Shown here: positions 1 to 6,169 of the stretch, in pieces
Numbering within the stretch: position 1 is the stretch's first letter
Layout: every line of letters starts with the position of its first letter
Assembly: GCA_002170915.1 (NCBI GenBank)
Contig: NHHQ01000130.1
Coordinates: forward strand, 1 to 11,025
Origin: Rhodospirillaceae bacterium TMED167
GTDB taxonomy: Bacteria > Pseudomonadota > Alphaproteobacteria > Rhodospirillales_A > UBA2165
Direction: 5' to 3'
DNA: 11,025 bases
Notes under the pieces: generated by a model
Database searches by the model: none
Told to the model about the DNA's origin: nothing
Seen by the model: the letters and a program-made list of their open reading frames with translations, nothing else
Translations under genes and position numbers: made by a program

Positions 1-1963
1 GTGTGATGCTGTGGTCGTGACGGGCGCCGGAAAGATGTTTGTCGCTGGTGCCGATATCCGCGAGTTCAACATGACGCGACCGGATGATGTACCAGAATTT
101 CACGATTTGATGAAAATTATTGAAGATGGCTCAAAACCGATTGTGGCGGCGGTCAATGGGATCGCGTTTGGCGGCGGGTTGGAGCTCGCCATGGGCTGCC
201 ATTATCGGATCATCGCGCCGGGTGCACTTGTCGGCCAGCCAGAGGTTAAATTGGGCATTATCCCAGGTGCTGGCGGCACGCAGCGCCTGCCCCGCCTGGC
301 CGGAGTTGAAACAGCGCTCGATATTATTGTTGGCGGAGATCCGGTGAAGGCGGATAAAGCCGTCGAGCTCGGTATTGCCGATGAACTGGCGGGAGAAGAC
401 CTGTTGGCTCACGCGGTCGCATACGCACTGGAAAGAGTGGCCGACGGGCCGCGCCCAACGGGTGGTATCACGAGCCGTTTAGGCACAGCTAATCCAGAGT
501 ATTTCGAAGAATACAGACGTAAAATCGCCGCCCGGACTCGGGGGCAGGATGCGCCGCTTGAATGCATTAATGCCGTTGAAGTAGCGGCGACTAAGCCGTT
601 CGAGGAGGGGTTGGCGCATGAGCGGGACGTGTTTGTCCGGCTCCGCGATGGCAATAAATCGAAAGCCATGCGGCACATGTTTTTTGCGGAGCGCGAAGTC
701 GCCAAGGTGCCGGGTATTAATAAGCAAACGCCCGTTCAAAAAATTGAAAAGGCCGCTGTCATCGGGTCCGGTACCATGGGCGGCGGTATTGCCATGAATT
801 TTGCCAACGCCGGCATTCCTGTGACCCTCGTCGACGTGTCGGACGAAGCCCTGGCGGCGGGCCTTGGAAAGGTGCGGAAAAACTACGCCGGATCCGTCTC
901 CCGAGGCCGTTTCACCCAGGACAAAATGAATGAGCGTATGGCCCTAATTTCGACCACCACCGCCTATGCCGATCTGGCTGATGCGGACATTGTTATCGAG
1001 GCCGTATTTGAAGATATGGATCTCAAAAAGAAAATTTTTGGCGAGTTGGATACGGCGTGCAAGCCGGAAACCATCCTGGCGAGCAACACATCTTCTCTGG
1101 ATATCAACGAAATTGGTGCGGCCACTGAGCGGCCGGATAAAGTATGCGGTGCCCACTTTTTTAGCCCGGCGAATGTCATGAAGTTGATGGAAAATGTCCG
1201 CACTGGCGCTGCCTCCGATGAGACCGTCGCGACATTGATGAACCTGTCCAAAACACTGGGTAAGACTGGGGTTCTAGTCGGTGTGGGAGACGGCTTTGTG
1301 GGCAACCGCATGCTACATGTCGCGGCGCGCATTGCTGAATTCATGGTGGAGGAGGGTGCCCTTCCGTGGCAAGTCGACCAAGTGATTTATGATTTCGGCT
1401 TCCCTATGGGACCGTTTGCCATGAACGACCTAGCCGGAATTGATGTTCGGTATTCGATCCGGCAAGAGCAATTGAAGCTCTACGGTGACCGCCGTCAGTC
1501 TGTCATTCTGGACCGGGTCTATGAAACCGGCCGTTATGGCCAAAAGAGCAACGGTGGTTGGTATACCTATGAGGATGGAAGCCGCGCCGGCACGCCGGAG
1601 CCGGCAATTGAAGAACTTATCGTCAAAACGTCTGCCGAACTTGGGTTTCAACGCCGGCCGTTTTCCCCAGAGGAAATTTTGGAACGCTATGTTTATGCGC
1701 TCATCAATACCGGCGCCAAGGTGTTGGAGGAAGGCCTGGCTCTGCGGGCCAGTGATATCGATGTGATCTGGCACTACGGCTATGGGTTTCCGCGATATCA
1801 AGGCGGGCCGATGTTTTATGCAGACCTTGTCGGTCTGGATAAAATCTATGATAAAGTGTCTGAGTTCCAAGACGATTACGGAGATTGGATGAAACCGTCG
1901 GATCTTCTGAAGTCACTTGCCGATGAAGGTAAAGGCTTTGCAGATTACGTGGTTTCCGCCTGA
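1..1963 (+). CDS. Bifunctional enoyl-CoA hydratase / 3-hydroxyacyl-CoA dehydrogenase (5' end outside window)
   Basis: Multifunctional beta-oxidation enzyme: hydrates 2-enoyl-CoA, then oxidises 3-hydroxyacyl-CoA with NAD+. The frame is open from base 2 (CDAVVVTGAGKMFVAGADI), so the gene starts upstream of the window and 653 codons are visible. The crotonase half shows the oxyanion-hole signature VAGADI, then NGIAFGGGLELAMGCH, then GQPEVKLGIIPGAGGTQ with the expected catalytic glutamates. The dehydrogenase half has the Rossmann fingerprint VIGSGTMGGGIAMNFANAG (near 760-810), DIVIEAVFED, the catalytic His in GAHFFSPA (codon 1154-1156), and two C-terminal helical domains, the first beginning at VGNRML. 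The layout matches MFE-1/FadB/FadJ-type proteins. Subtype and chain-length preference cannot be read, so no symbol is given. The next gene starts 13 bp after the stop, suggesting co-transcription. Family certain; physiological substrate unknown. Confidence 0.96.
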   Translation, partial: CDAVVVTGAGKMFVAGADIREFNMTRPDDVPEFHDLMKIIEDGSKPIVAAVNGIAFGGGLELAMGCHYRIIAPGALVGQPEVKLGIIPGAGGTQRLPRLAGVETALDIIVGGDPVKADKAVELGIADELAGEDLLAHAVAYALERVADGPRPTGGITSRLGTANPEYFEEYRRKIAARTRGQDAPLECINAVEVAATKPFEEGLAHERDVFVRLRDGNKSKAMRHMFFAEREVAKVPGINKQTPVQKIEKAAVIGSGTMGGGIAMNFANAGIPVTLVDVSDEALAAGLGKVRKNYAGSVSRGRFTQDKMNERMALISTTTAYADLADADIVIEAVFEDMDLKKKIFGELDTACKPETILASNTSSLDINEIGAATERPDKVCGAHFFSPANVMKLMENVRTGAASDETVATLMNLSKTLGKTGVLVGVGDGFVGNRMLHVAARIAEFMVEEGALPWQVDQVIYDFGFPMGPFAMNDLAGIDVRYSIRQEQLKLYGDRRQSVILDRVYETGRYGQKSNGGWYTYEDGSRAGTPEPAIEELIVKTSAELGFQRRPFSPEEILERYVYALINTGAKVLEEGLALRASDIDVIWHYGYGFPRYQGGPMFYADLVGLDKIYDKVSEFQDDYGDWMKPSDLLKSLADEGKGFADYVVSA

Positions 1964-1976
1964 GGGACTGTGCTCT

Positions 1977-2945
1977 ATGACAGCGCCGGATAATCACACC
2001 CATTTGTACCCGCATGATATTGGTGGAGAGCTGGCCGGGGAGATAGATACCCGGGATCAGGGCATGACCCATTGGGAGAAACATGCCAATGCGTTTCGCA
2101 TGGTGATGACGGGGAAAGGACTCGCGTCACTGGATGCAATGCGCCGGGCGGCTGAAGATCTAGGCGCGCGGTTCTATCAAATTGGTTATTTCGAACGTCA
2201 AACCGAGGCGGCGGCGATTGCGCTGATCGAACGGGGCGTGTTTACCCAATCAGAGTTTGATGCGGAAATGAAGGCGGCACGTGCTAGTTTCGACGTGCCC
2301 GCCCTCGACCTGCCGGCCGATCACGATCATGATGGTAAACCCATCCAGGAAGATGACACTGGCGGCCCGCCGAATGAGCATCATGTCATGAACCTCGCCA
2401 TGCAGTCCCTTTTGGTGGCGCGGGGACATTTAACCGCCGCCGAGGTCCGGCAGATGATCGAAAATTTCGATCAGGAATATCCGAACCGGGGTGCGGAGGT
2501 GGTCGTGAAGGCCTGGATGGATCCAGATTTTAAGGCTTTTCTGTTAAAAGATGCGAAAGCTGCCATCGCAGCCATGGGCATTGATCTCGAATTTCAGGAT
2601 GAAATCGTTGCCGTCGAAAATACAGATGATGTGCACAATGTCGTCGTGTGCACCCTGTGTTCCTGTTATCCCCGTTTTTTGCTCGGACAACCGCCCACGT
2701 GGTACAAATCACGCGCTTACCGGTCCCGAACGGTTCATGAGCCCCGGGCCGTGCTGCGAGAATTTGGCACTGAACTTCCCAGTGCTGTTCGGATCCAGGT
2801 TCACGACAGCAACGCAGATTTGAGATATTTGGTTGTGCCAAAACGTCCAGAGGGCACAGAGAATTGGACCGAAGAAAAACTTAAATCAATTTTGACTAGA
2901 GACTGTTTCGTGGGCGTGGCTGTGCCCGAAGCTGTTAAAAGGTAA
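1977..2945 (+). CDS. Nitrile hydratase/thiocyanate hydrolase-like fusion: beta N-terminal domain + alpha subunit
   Basis: A 322-residue protein. Residues ~13-105 (HDIGG, HWEKHANAF, then DLGARFYQIGYFERQ and a helical stretch ending near FDAEM) resemble the N-terminal half of the nitrile hydratase beta subunit. Residues ~111-136 form an Asp/His/Gly/Pro-rich linker. Residues ~137-322 form a full alpha-type domain: GAEVVVKAWMDPDFKAFLL, then the metal-binding claw C225-T-L-C228-S-C230 followed by YPRFLLGQPPTWYKSRAYR. Family knowledge: CTLCSC (Thr second) is typical of Co(III) enzymes, CSLCSC of Fe(III) enzymes, with C228 and C230 the expected oxidised cysteines. Expected reaction is hydration of a nitrile to an amide, or hydrolysis of thiocyanate; neither is shown. 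The beta C-terminal half (SH3-like barrel, with an active-site Arg) is absent here and from the window. ATG 1977 is chosen because GAGGG at 1962-1966 precedes it by 10 nt; it follows the beta-oxidation gene by 13 bp. The first domain could alternatively derive from a beta-like metallochaperone (NhlE/P14K type). Confidence 0.88.
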   Translation: MTAPDNHTHLYPHDIGGELAGEIDTRDQGMTHWEKHANAFRMVMTGKGLASLDAMRRAAEDLGARFYQIGYFERQTEAAAIALIERGVFTQSEFDAEMKAARASFDVPALDLPADHDHDGKPIQEDDTGGPPNEHHVMNLAMQSLLVARGHLTAAEVRQMIENFDQEYPNRGAEVVVKAWMDPDFKAFLLKDAKAAIAAMGIDLEFQDEIVAVENTDDVHNVVVCTLCSCYPRFLLGQPPTWYKSRAYRSRTVHEPRAVLREFGTELPSAVRIQVHDSNADLRYLVVPKRPEGTENWTEEKLKSILTRDCFVGVAVPEAVKR

Positions 2946-2982
2946 TCTGCCGTCCCGGGGCAATTGTGCTGCCTCAGATTAC
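2942..2982 (+). repeat. Inverted repeat over the stop codon of the nitrile-hydratase-like gene
   Basis: GTAATCTG (2942-2949) and CAGATTAC (2975-2982) are perfect 8-bp inverted arms around a 25-nt GC-rich loop; the first arm includes the TAA stop. No T-tract follows, so this is not a textbook intrinsic terminator. It may be an RNA 3'-end stabiliser or attenuator, or chance. Confidence 0.35.
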
Positions 2983-3007
2983 ATTAGGTCAGGCGGGCGC
3001 ACATTAG
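2981..3007 (+). repeat. Direct repeat ACATTAG, 20-bp period, upstream of the 3-HIBADH-family gene
   Basis: ACATTAGGTC at 2981-2990 recurs as ACATTAGACC at 3001-3010, so the starts are 20 bp apart, about two helical turns. It lies in the 184-bp gap before the reductase gene and could be a pair of regulator half-sites. No promoter hexamers could be placed with confidence around it. The rest of the gap (3011-3117) is rich in CCGG/ACCGG words (3024-3082) that could fold, without a clear single structure. Confidence 0.25.
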
Positions 3008-3129
3008 ACCCCGCACCTTTTACGCCGGTGAAGGCAAACCTGTTTCACACCGGTGCCGGCCCTGTTACCGGAGACGCCTCAACCCGGTTTCCCATCACAG
3101 AGGCTTTGCTCTTAAACGAAAGGAATGTC

Positions 3130-4023
3130 ATGACGAAAACAGTGGGACTTATCGGTCTGGGGCCGATGGGGGGAAATGTCGCCGGAAACCTTCTGGAAAA
3201 GAAATTCAGTGTATGTGGTTTTGATCTAAAGCCGGACTGCATGTCTGCGCTGGCGGACAAGGGATTGTTGGCCTTGGGCAGTGCGACGGAAGTCTCCAAG
3301 GCTGTCGACGTTGTGATCACATCATTGCCGAGTTTTGAGACCCTTACCAGCGTGATCGACGAGCTCCGCCAAAAACCAAAGGAGGGGCAAGTTGTCATCG
3401 AATGTTCAACCTTAACGGTTGAGCAAAAAATCACCGCTCATAATCAACTCAAAGACGCGGGAATGATCATGCTCGATGCGCCCATCAGCGCGACACCATC
3501 CATGTTGGCCAAGGGCATGGCCTCTATCCACATAAGTGGGGAGGAAGCAGCGTATGAAGACAATGTTGCCGTCTTTGAAGGCTTTACGGCTAGTAATTTT
3601 TATGTCGGTGAAGTAGGGAATGGCAGCCGGATGAAGATTTTGGCCAATTACCTGGTTCATGTACATACCTGCGCCGCGGCGGAAGTGATGGTCCTTGGCC
3701 AGAAAGCAGGTCTTGATCCAGCCTTGATCCATGATGTTTTGTGCAAGAGTGCTGGGGCCTCAAAAATGTTGGAAATTCGAGGCACCATGATGGCCCAGTC
3801 TGATTACCGGGAAGGCGGCGGTACAATGTTTGAGGTCTACGAAAAAGATGCCGAGATCATCACCCAGTTCGGCGCTGAGGTGAAAGGGCCTGTGGACCTT
3901 TACGTCTCCGCCCGCCAACGCTTTAACATGACCATGGCCCAGGGCCTTGGTCACCTCGACACGTCAGCCGTTTGTAAAGGCATCGAAGCGGCCTACGACA
4001 TTGACCGCGAGATGGTGGAGTAG
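3130..4023 (+). CDS. NAD(P)-dependent beta-hydroxyacid dehydrogenase, 3-hydroxyisobutyrate dehydrogenase family
   Basis: A 297-residue cytoplasmic reductase, the usual length for the 3-hydroxyisobutyrate / tartronate-semialdehyde / gamma-hydroxybutyrate dehydrogenase family. The N-terminus carries the dinucleotide fingerprint GLIGLGPMGGNVAGNLL (residues 6-22). The substrate loop DAPISATPSMLAKG (~116-129) sits where the family has DAPVSGG. The catalytic lysine is in NGSRMKILANYL. The atypical SAT in place of SGG may signal a different substrate. ATG 3130 is preferred over an in-frame GTG at 3028 because GAAAGGA (3118-3124) lies just upstream and the Rossmann fold starts at once after this Met. 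It is separated from the nitrile-hydratase-like gene by 184 bp, so it may have its own promoter. It converges with the ABM gene, with only 9 bp between stop codons. Family sure; substrate not determinable. Confidence 0.92.
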   Translation: MTKTVGLIGLGPMGGNVAGNLLEKKFSVCGFDLKPDCMSALADKGLLALGSATEVSKAVDVVITSLPSFETLTSVIDELRQKPKEGQVVIECSTLTVEQKITAHNQLKDAGMIMLDAPISATPSMLAKGMASIHISGEEAAYEDNVAVFEGFTASNFYVGEVGNGSRMKILANYLVHVHTCAAAEVMVLGQKAGLDPALIHDVLCKSAGASKMLEIRGTMMAQSDYREGGGTMFEVYEKDAEIITQFGAEVKGPVDLYVSARQRFNMTMAQGLGHLDTSAVCKGIEAAYDIDREMVE

Positions 4024-4032
4024 GCCGCCAGC

Positions 4033-4329
4033 TCAGTCCACAAGGGTGTAGAGCCGGGCCGAGCGCTGAATATTGTCTCCCAGCTCATCGATCAACTTCC
4101 AGTAGGCTTGGAAATACGCTGTCTCCCGATGAGCGTCCAGGGCAGCCTCATCCTCGTAGACTTCGTAAAAGACGAAACTGTGATCGTCTTCTTTGGAGAC
4201 GACGACATCGAATTGATGGCATTTTTCTTCGAGGACGGCATGGCGGGCATTGGCCAGCATCGCGTCCTGTATTTTATCGAGATACCCCTCGGCCACTTTG
4301 ACATGGACGAGATTGACAAGCCTGCTCAT
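4033..4329 (-). CDS. Antibiotic biosynthesis monooxygenase (ABM) domain protein, YgiN/LsrG-like
   Basis: A 98-residue dimeric alpha-beta-barrel type protein. Visible family features are the first strand LVNLVHVKVAEGYLDKIQDAMLAN, the central CHQFDVVVSKEDDHSFVFYEVYEDEAALDAH and the terminal helix/strand ending in ARLYTLV. YEVYED...AALDAHRET is the characteristic E-x-Y-x-D / H pattern of this family. Members include cofactor-free quinol monooxygenases (YgiN), the AI-2 phosphate isomerase LsrG and many uncharacterised proteins, so the reaction cannot be stated. The start is well fixed by GAGGAG (complement of 4336-4341) 6 nt before ATG. Divergently transcribed from the DctP-like gene across 129 bp that appears to carry overlapping promoters. 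Convergent with the reductase at its 3' end. Confidence 0.88.
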   Translation of the reverse strand: MSRLVNLVHVKVAEGYLDKIQDAMLANARHAVLEEKCHQFDVVVSKEDDHSFVFYEVYEDEAALDAHRETAYFQAYWKLIDELGDNIQRSARLYTLVD

Positions 4330-4373
4330 TGTTTTCTCCTCTTTGGATCGGTTTCGCTGTCAGTTTGCCTCCT

Positions 4374-4402
4374 CTTTTAGAAAGCCCGGGTCCAGTAGTC
4401 AA
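4374..4402 (-). promoter_or_regulatory. Candidate sigma-70-type promoter of the ABM gene
   Basis: On the minus strand: -35 TTGACT (complement of 4397-4402), 17-nt spacer, -10 TAAAAG (complement of 4374-4379). This predicts transcription starting near 4367 and a leader of about 38 nt. The -35 fits consensus at 5 of 6 bases and overlaps the -35 of the opposite promoter. Prediction by eye only. Confidence 0.4.
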
Positions 4403-4424
4403 AATCCCGATTTCGAGGTATATA
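4396..4424 (+). promoter_or_regulatory. Candidate sigma-70-type promoter of the DctP-like gene
   Basis: -35 TAGTCA (4396-4401), 17-nt spacer, -10 TATATA (4419-4424), followed by a GC-only alternating discriminator (4425-4432). Predicted start near 4431, about 28 nt ahead of the ATG at 4459. Its -35 shares five base pairs with the -35 of the divergent ABM promoter. Prediction by eye only. Confidence 0.42.
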
Positions 4425-4458
4425 GCGCGCGCGAGAATGGGAAGATGAAGGAGTTGCC

Positions 4459-5379
4459 ATGGATAAAATTGAGATAAGTCTAGGCGGGTATCAGCCGCCC
4501 GCATCCGTTCATAATCGTGCAGCCCGGATTCTGGGGCGCGAACTGCAAAGCCGGTTCAAAGAGGCGGTGTCCTACACCATGGATGGCAACATGGTGACCA
4601 CGCAGGGGGTCAAGGCGATTGATTTACTCGACCTTGTTGAGAGTGGCGATCTGACCCTATGCTATTTCGCCTCAAGTTATTTGGCGGACCGCATCCCGGA
4701 GATCGGCATTTTTGACCTCCCTTTCGTCATCGAGAGCCGGGAAACGGCTTATGCCGCGCTGGATGGCGCCCTCGGCGATTTACTGAAAAAGCGATTTTCG
4801 GAAGAGACCGGGTTTCGCATTCTGGCTTTCTGGGACAATGGATTTCGCCATTTTTCCAACGGCGTTAAGCCCATCCGGACTCCGGCGGACTGTGCTGGGC
4901 TCAAAATAAGGTCGATGAACAGCGATCTGCACCAGGCGTTTTTCCGGCGCTTGGGTTTTGATCCGGCGTTCGTCGATGTCAGGGATCTTGTTGCAGCGGT
5001 GGAGAATGGCACCATCGACGCTCAGGAAAACCCCCTGACGAACACCTATAATTTTGGGACCCACAAATATCACCGTTACATTACGCTCAGCGGTCATTTT
5101 TTTGGCATGGTCTTGCTGCTAATTCAAAATGACACGTTCATCCGCTGGCCAGAGCATGTGCAGAGCGCCGTGATTGAGTCGGTGGATGTTGCCACGCAGG
5201 CCCAACGCGGGTTTGCCGCCGCTGAGGACGCCGACATCATGGCCGTCCTTGATTCTTTGGACAACGAAATCGTTCATCTGACCAAGCGCGAACGGGCTGC
5301 CTTCCAGGACGCGGTGGCGCCCCTGTTGGCAACCCAAAGGGACGTGCTGGGAGAGGCGTTATTTGACCTTGTTGGCTAA
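4459..5379 (+). CDS. DctP-family TRAP substrate-binding-like protein without a signal peptide
   Basis: A 306-residue protein of the TRAP-transporter DctP/SiaP fold. Typical elements: DIGG-like early strand region, GIFDLPFVI (84-91), GFRHFSNGVKPIRTPADCAGLKIRS (128-152) with the carboxylate-binding Arg expected at R151, then VENGTIDAQENPLTNTYNF (181-199). The odd feature is the N-terminus: it begins MDKIEISLGGYQPP, where a mature DctP normally begins, with no hydrophobic or twin-Arg leader. The start is firm: AAGGAG (4448-4453) precedes ATG by 5 nt, and an in-frame TAG at 4423-4425 with no alternative start codon between excludes a longer form. No DctQ/DctM membrane genes are in the window. It is therefore probably cytoplasmic, perhaps a ligand sensor or carrier rather than a transport receptor (inference). 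Its TAA overlaps the stop of the convergent methyltransferase. Confidence 0.88.
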   Translation: MDKIEISLGGYQPPASVHNRAARILGRELQSRFKEAVSYTMDGNMVTTQGVKAIDLLDLVESGDLTLCYFASSYLADRIPEIGIFDLPFVIESRETAYAALDGALGDLLKKRFSEETGFRILAFWDNGFRHFSNGVKPIRTPADCAGLKIRSMNSDLHQAFFRRLGFDPAFVDVRDLVAAVENGTIDAQENPLTNTYNFGTHKYHRYITLSGHFFGMVLLLIQNDTFIRWPEHVQSAVIESVDVATQAQRGFAAAEDADIMAVLDSLDNEIVHLTKRERAAFQDAVAPLLATQRDVLGEALFDLVG

Positions 5380-6080
5380 ACGGGCACGAGGATGTTGATC
5401 CGAATATATTGCGGGAAATGCCAGCCATCGGCCCGGTGCTCACCTAAATCCTCGAATCGCTGACGCAGGGTGATGTCATTTTGACCGAAATAGGTCTCCC
5501 GCGCCGGTTTCACGCTTGTTGAATTTTCCCGATAGGCCTCGAAGTCTTTGAAATGACTGTCCGTCCTGTACACGGTCTCATGCAAGTGCCCAAATCCTTG
5601 GGCGCTGGAGGCCATGATAGCATCATAGGCTTTGCCGCGTACTTCGGTCTCGTCATTAAACGGTTTGCTGAGTTCAAATTGAGGACCCTGGGCCAGGGGC
5701 TCCGCAAGATAGATACGGCCGGATGGTCTCAGCACTCGGCGCGCTTCCATCAGGGCCCGTCCCAGTTGATTGATGGGCACATGATGGAGGCTGTTGAAAA
5801 ATACAACGATGTCGATTGTGCCAGTCTCTGACGGCAGCTGTTCGGCGGTGCCCTGCACATAGGACTCCCCGCCCACTTGCCCGGCGGCCCGCGCCCGCGC
5901 CAATTGGCGGGCTCCCGGGTCTATGCCGATGACATCTGCGCCCAGCCGCGCCATCATTCGCGTGATCCGGCCAGCACCGCATCCCACATCCAAAACGGCT
6001 TTTCCGTTAAATGCCAAATGGTCCGCCAGAACCTCTGCGTGATCTCTCTCGGGTGCGGCTGAAACGTCAATATCGGGCAT
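5376..6080 (-). CDS. Class I SAM-dependent methyltransferase (Methyltransf_11 type)
   Basis: A 234-residue soluble methyltransferase. Motif I is VLDVGCGAGRITR (29-41), the acidic residue ending strand 2 is D54 in VIGIDP, GTAEQLP (77-83) contacts the adenine region, the strand-4 motif is IDIVVFFNSLHHVP (89-102), and the post-motif is RVLRPSGRIYLAEPLAQG (115-132). The C-terminal ~100 residues (PFNDETEVRGKAYD onward) form a substrate-specific cap not assignable by eye. The acceptor substrate is unknown; resemblance to UbiE/Coq5-type enzymes is only at fold level. GGAGA (complement of 6083-6087) precedes ATG. A consensus TATAAT lies about 20 bp upstream. The stop TAG (complement of 5376-5378) overlaps the TAA of the convergent DctP-like gene. 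It could also be read from the transglycosylase 89 bp upstream. Confidence 0.9.
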   Translation of the reverse strand: MPDIDVSAAPERDHAEVLADHLAFNGKAVLDVGCGAGRITRMMARLGADVIGIDPGARQLARARAAGQVGGESYVQGTAEQLPSETGTIDIVVFFNSLHHVPINQLGRALMEARRVLRPSGRIYLAEPLAQGPQFELSKPFNDETEVRGKAYDAIMASSAQGFGHLHETVYRTDSHFKDFEAYRENSTSVKPARETYFGQNDITLRQRFEDLGEHRADGWHFPQYIRINILVPV

Positions 6081-6102
6081 GTCTCTCCGGGTCCTTTTCC
6101 CG

Positions 6103-6108
6103 ATTATA
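6103..6108 (-). promoter_or_regulatory. Candidate -10 element (TATAAT) of the methyltransferase gene
   Basis: The complement of 6103-6108 is a perfect TATAAT, placed to start transcription near 6096, about 16 nt before the ATG. The bases 17 nt upstream are GC-rich with no recognisable -35, so the promoter would need an activator or is a chance match. Confidence 0.35.
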
Positions 6109-6169
6109 CAAATTACGGCCCCGCCCGCGCCAGGCCATGCTCTGATCGAAGGGCGGTTTTACTTGAGGG

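Noticed and set aside
1430..1870. 146-codon minus-strand frame opposite the beta-oxidation gene
   Set aside because: It lies wholly within a clear coding sequence, has no recognisable domain and is explained by GC-rich codon usage on the other strand.
1917..1976. Longer start for the nitrile-hydratase-like fusion
   Set aside because: It would overlap the upstream gene by 47 bp in another frame; ATG 1977 has a ribosome site and matches the start of the beta-type domain.
3028..3129. Upstream in-frame GTG start for the 3-HIBADH-family gene
   Set aside because: No ribosome site, and the extra residues precede a Rossmann fold that normally starts at the N-terminus.
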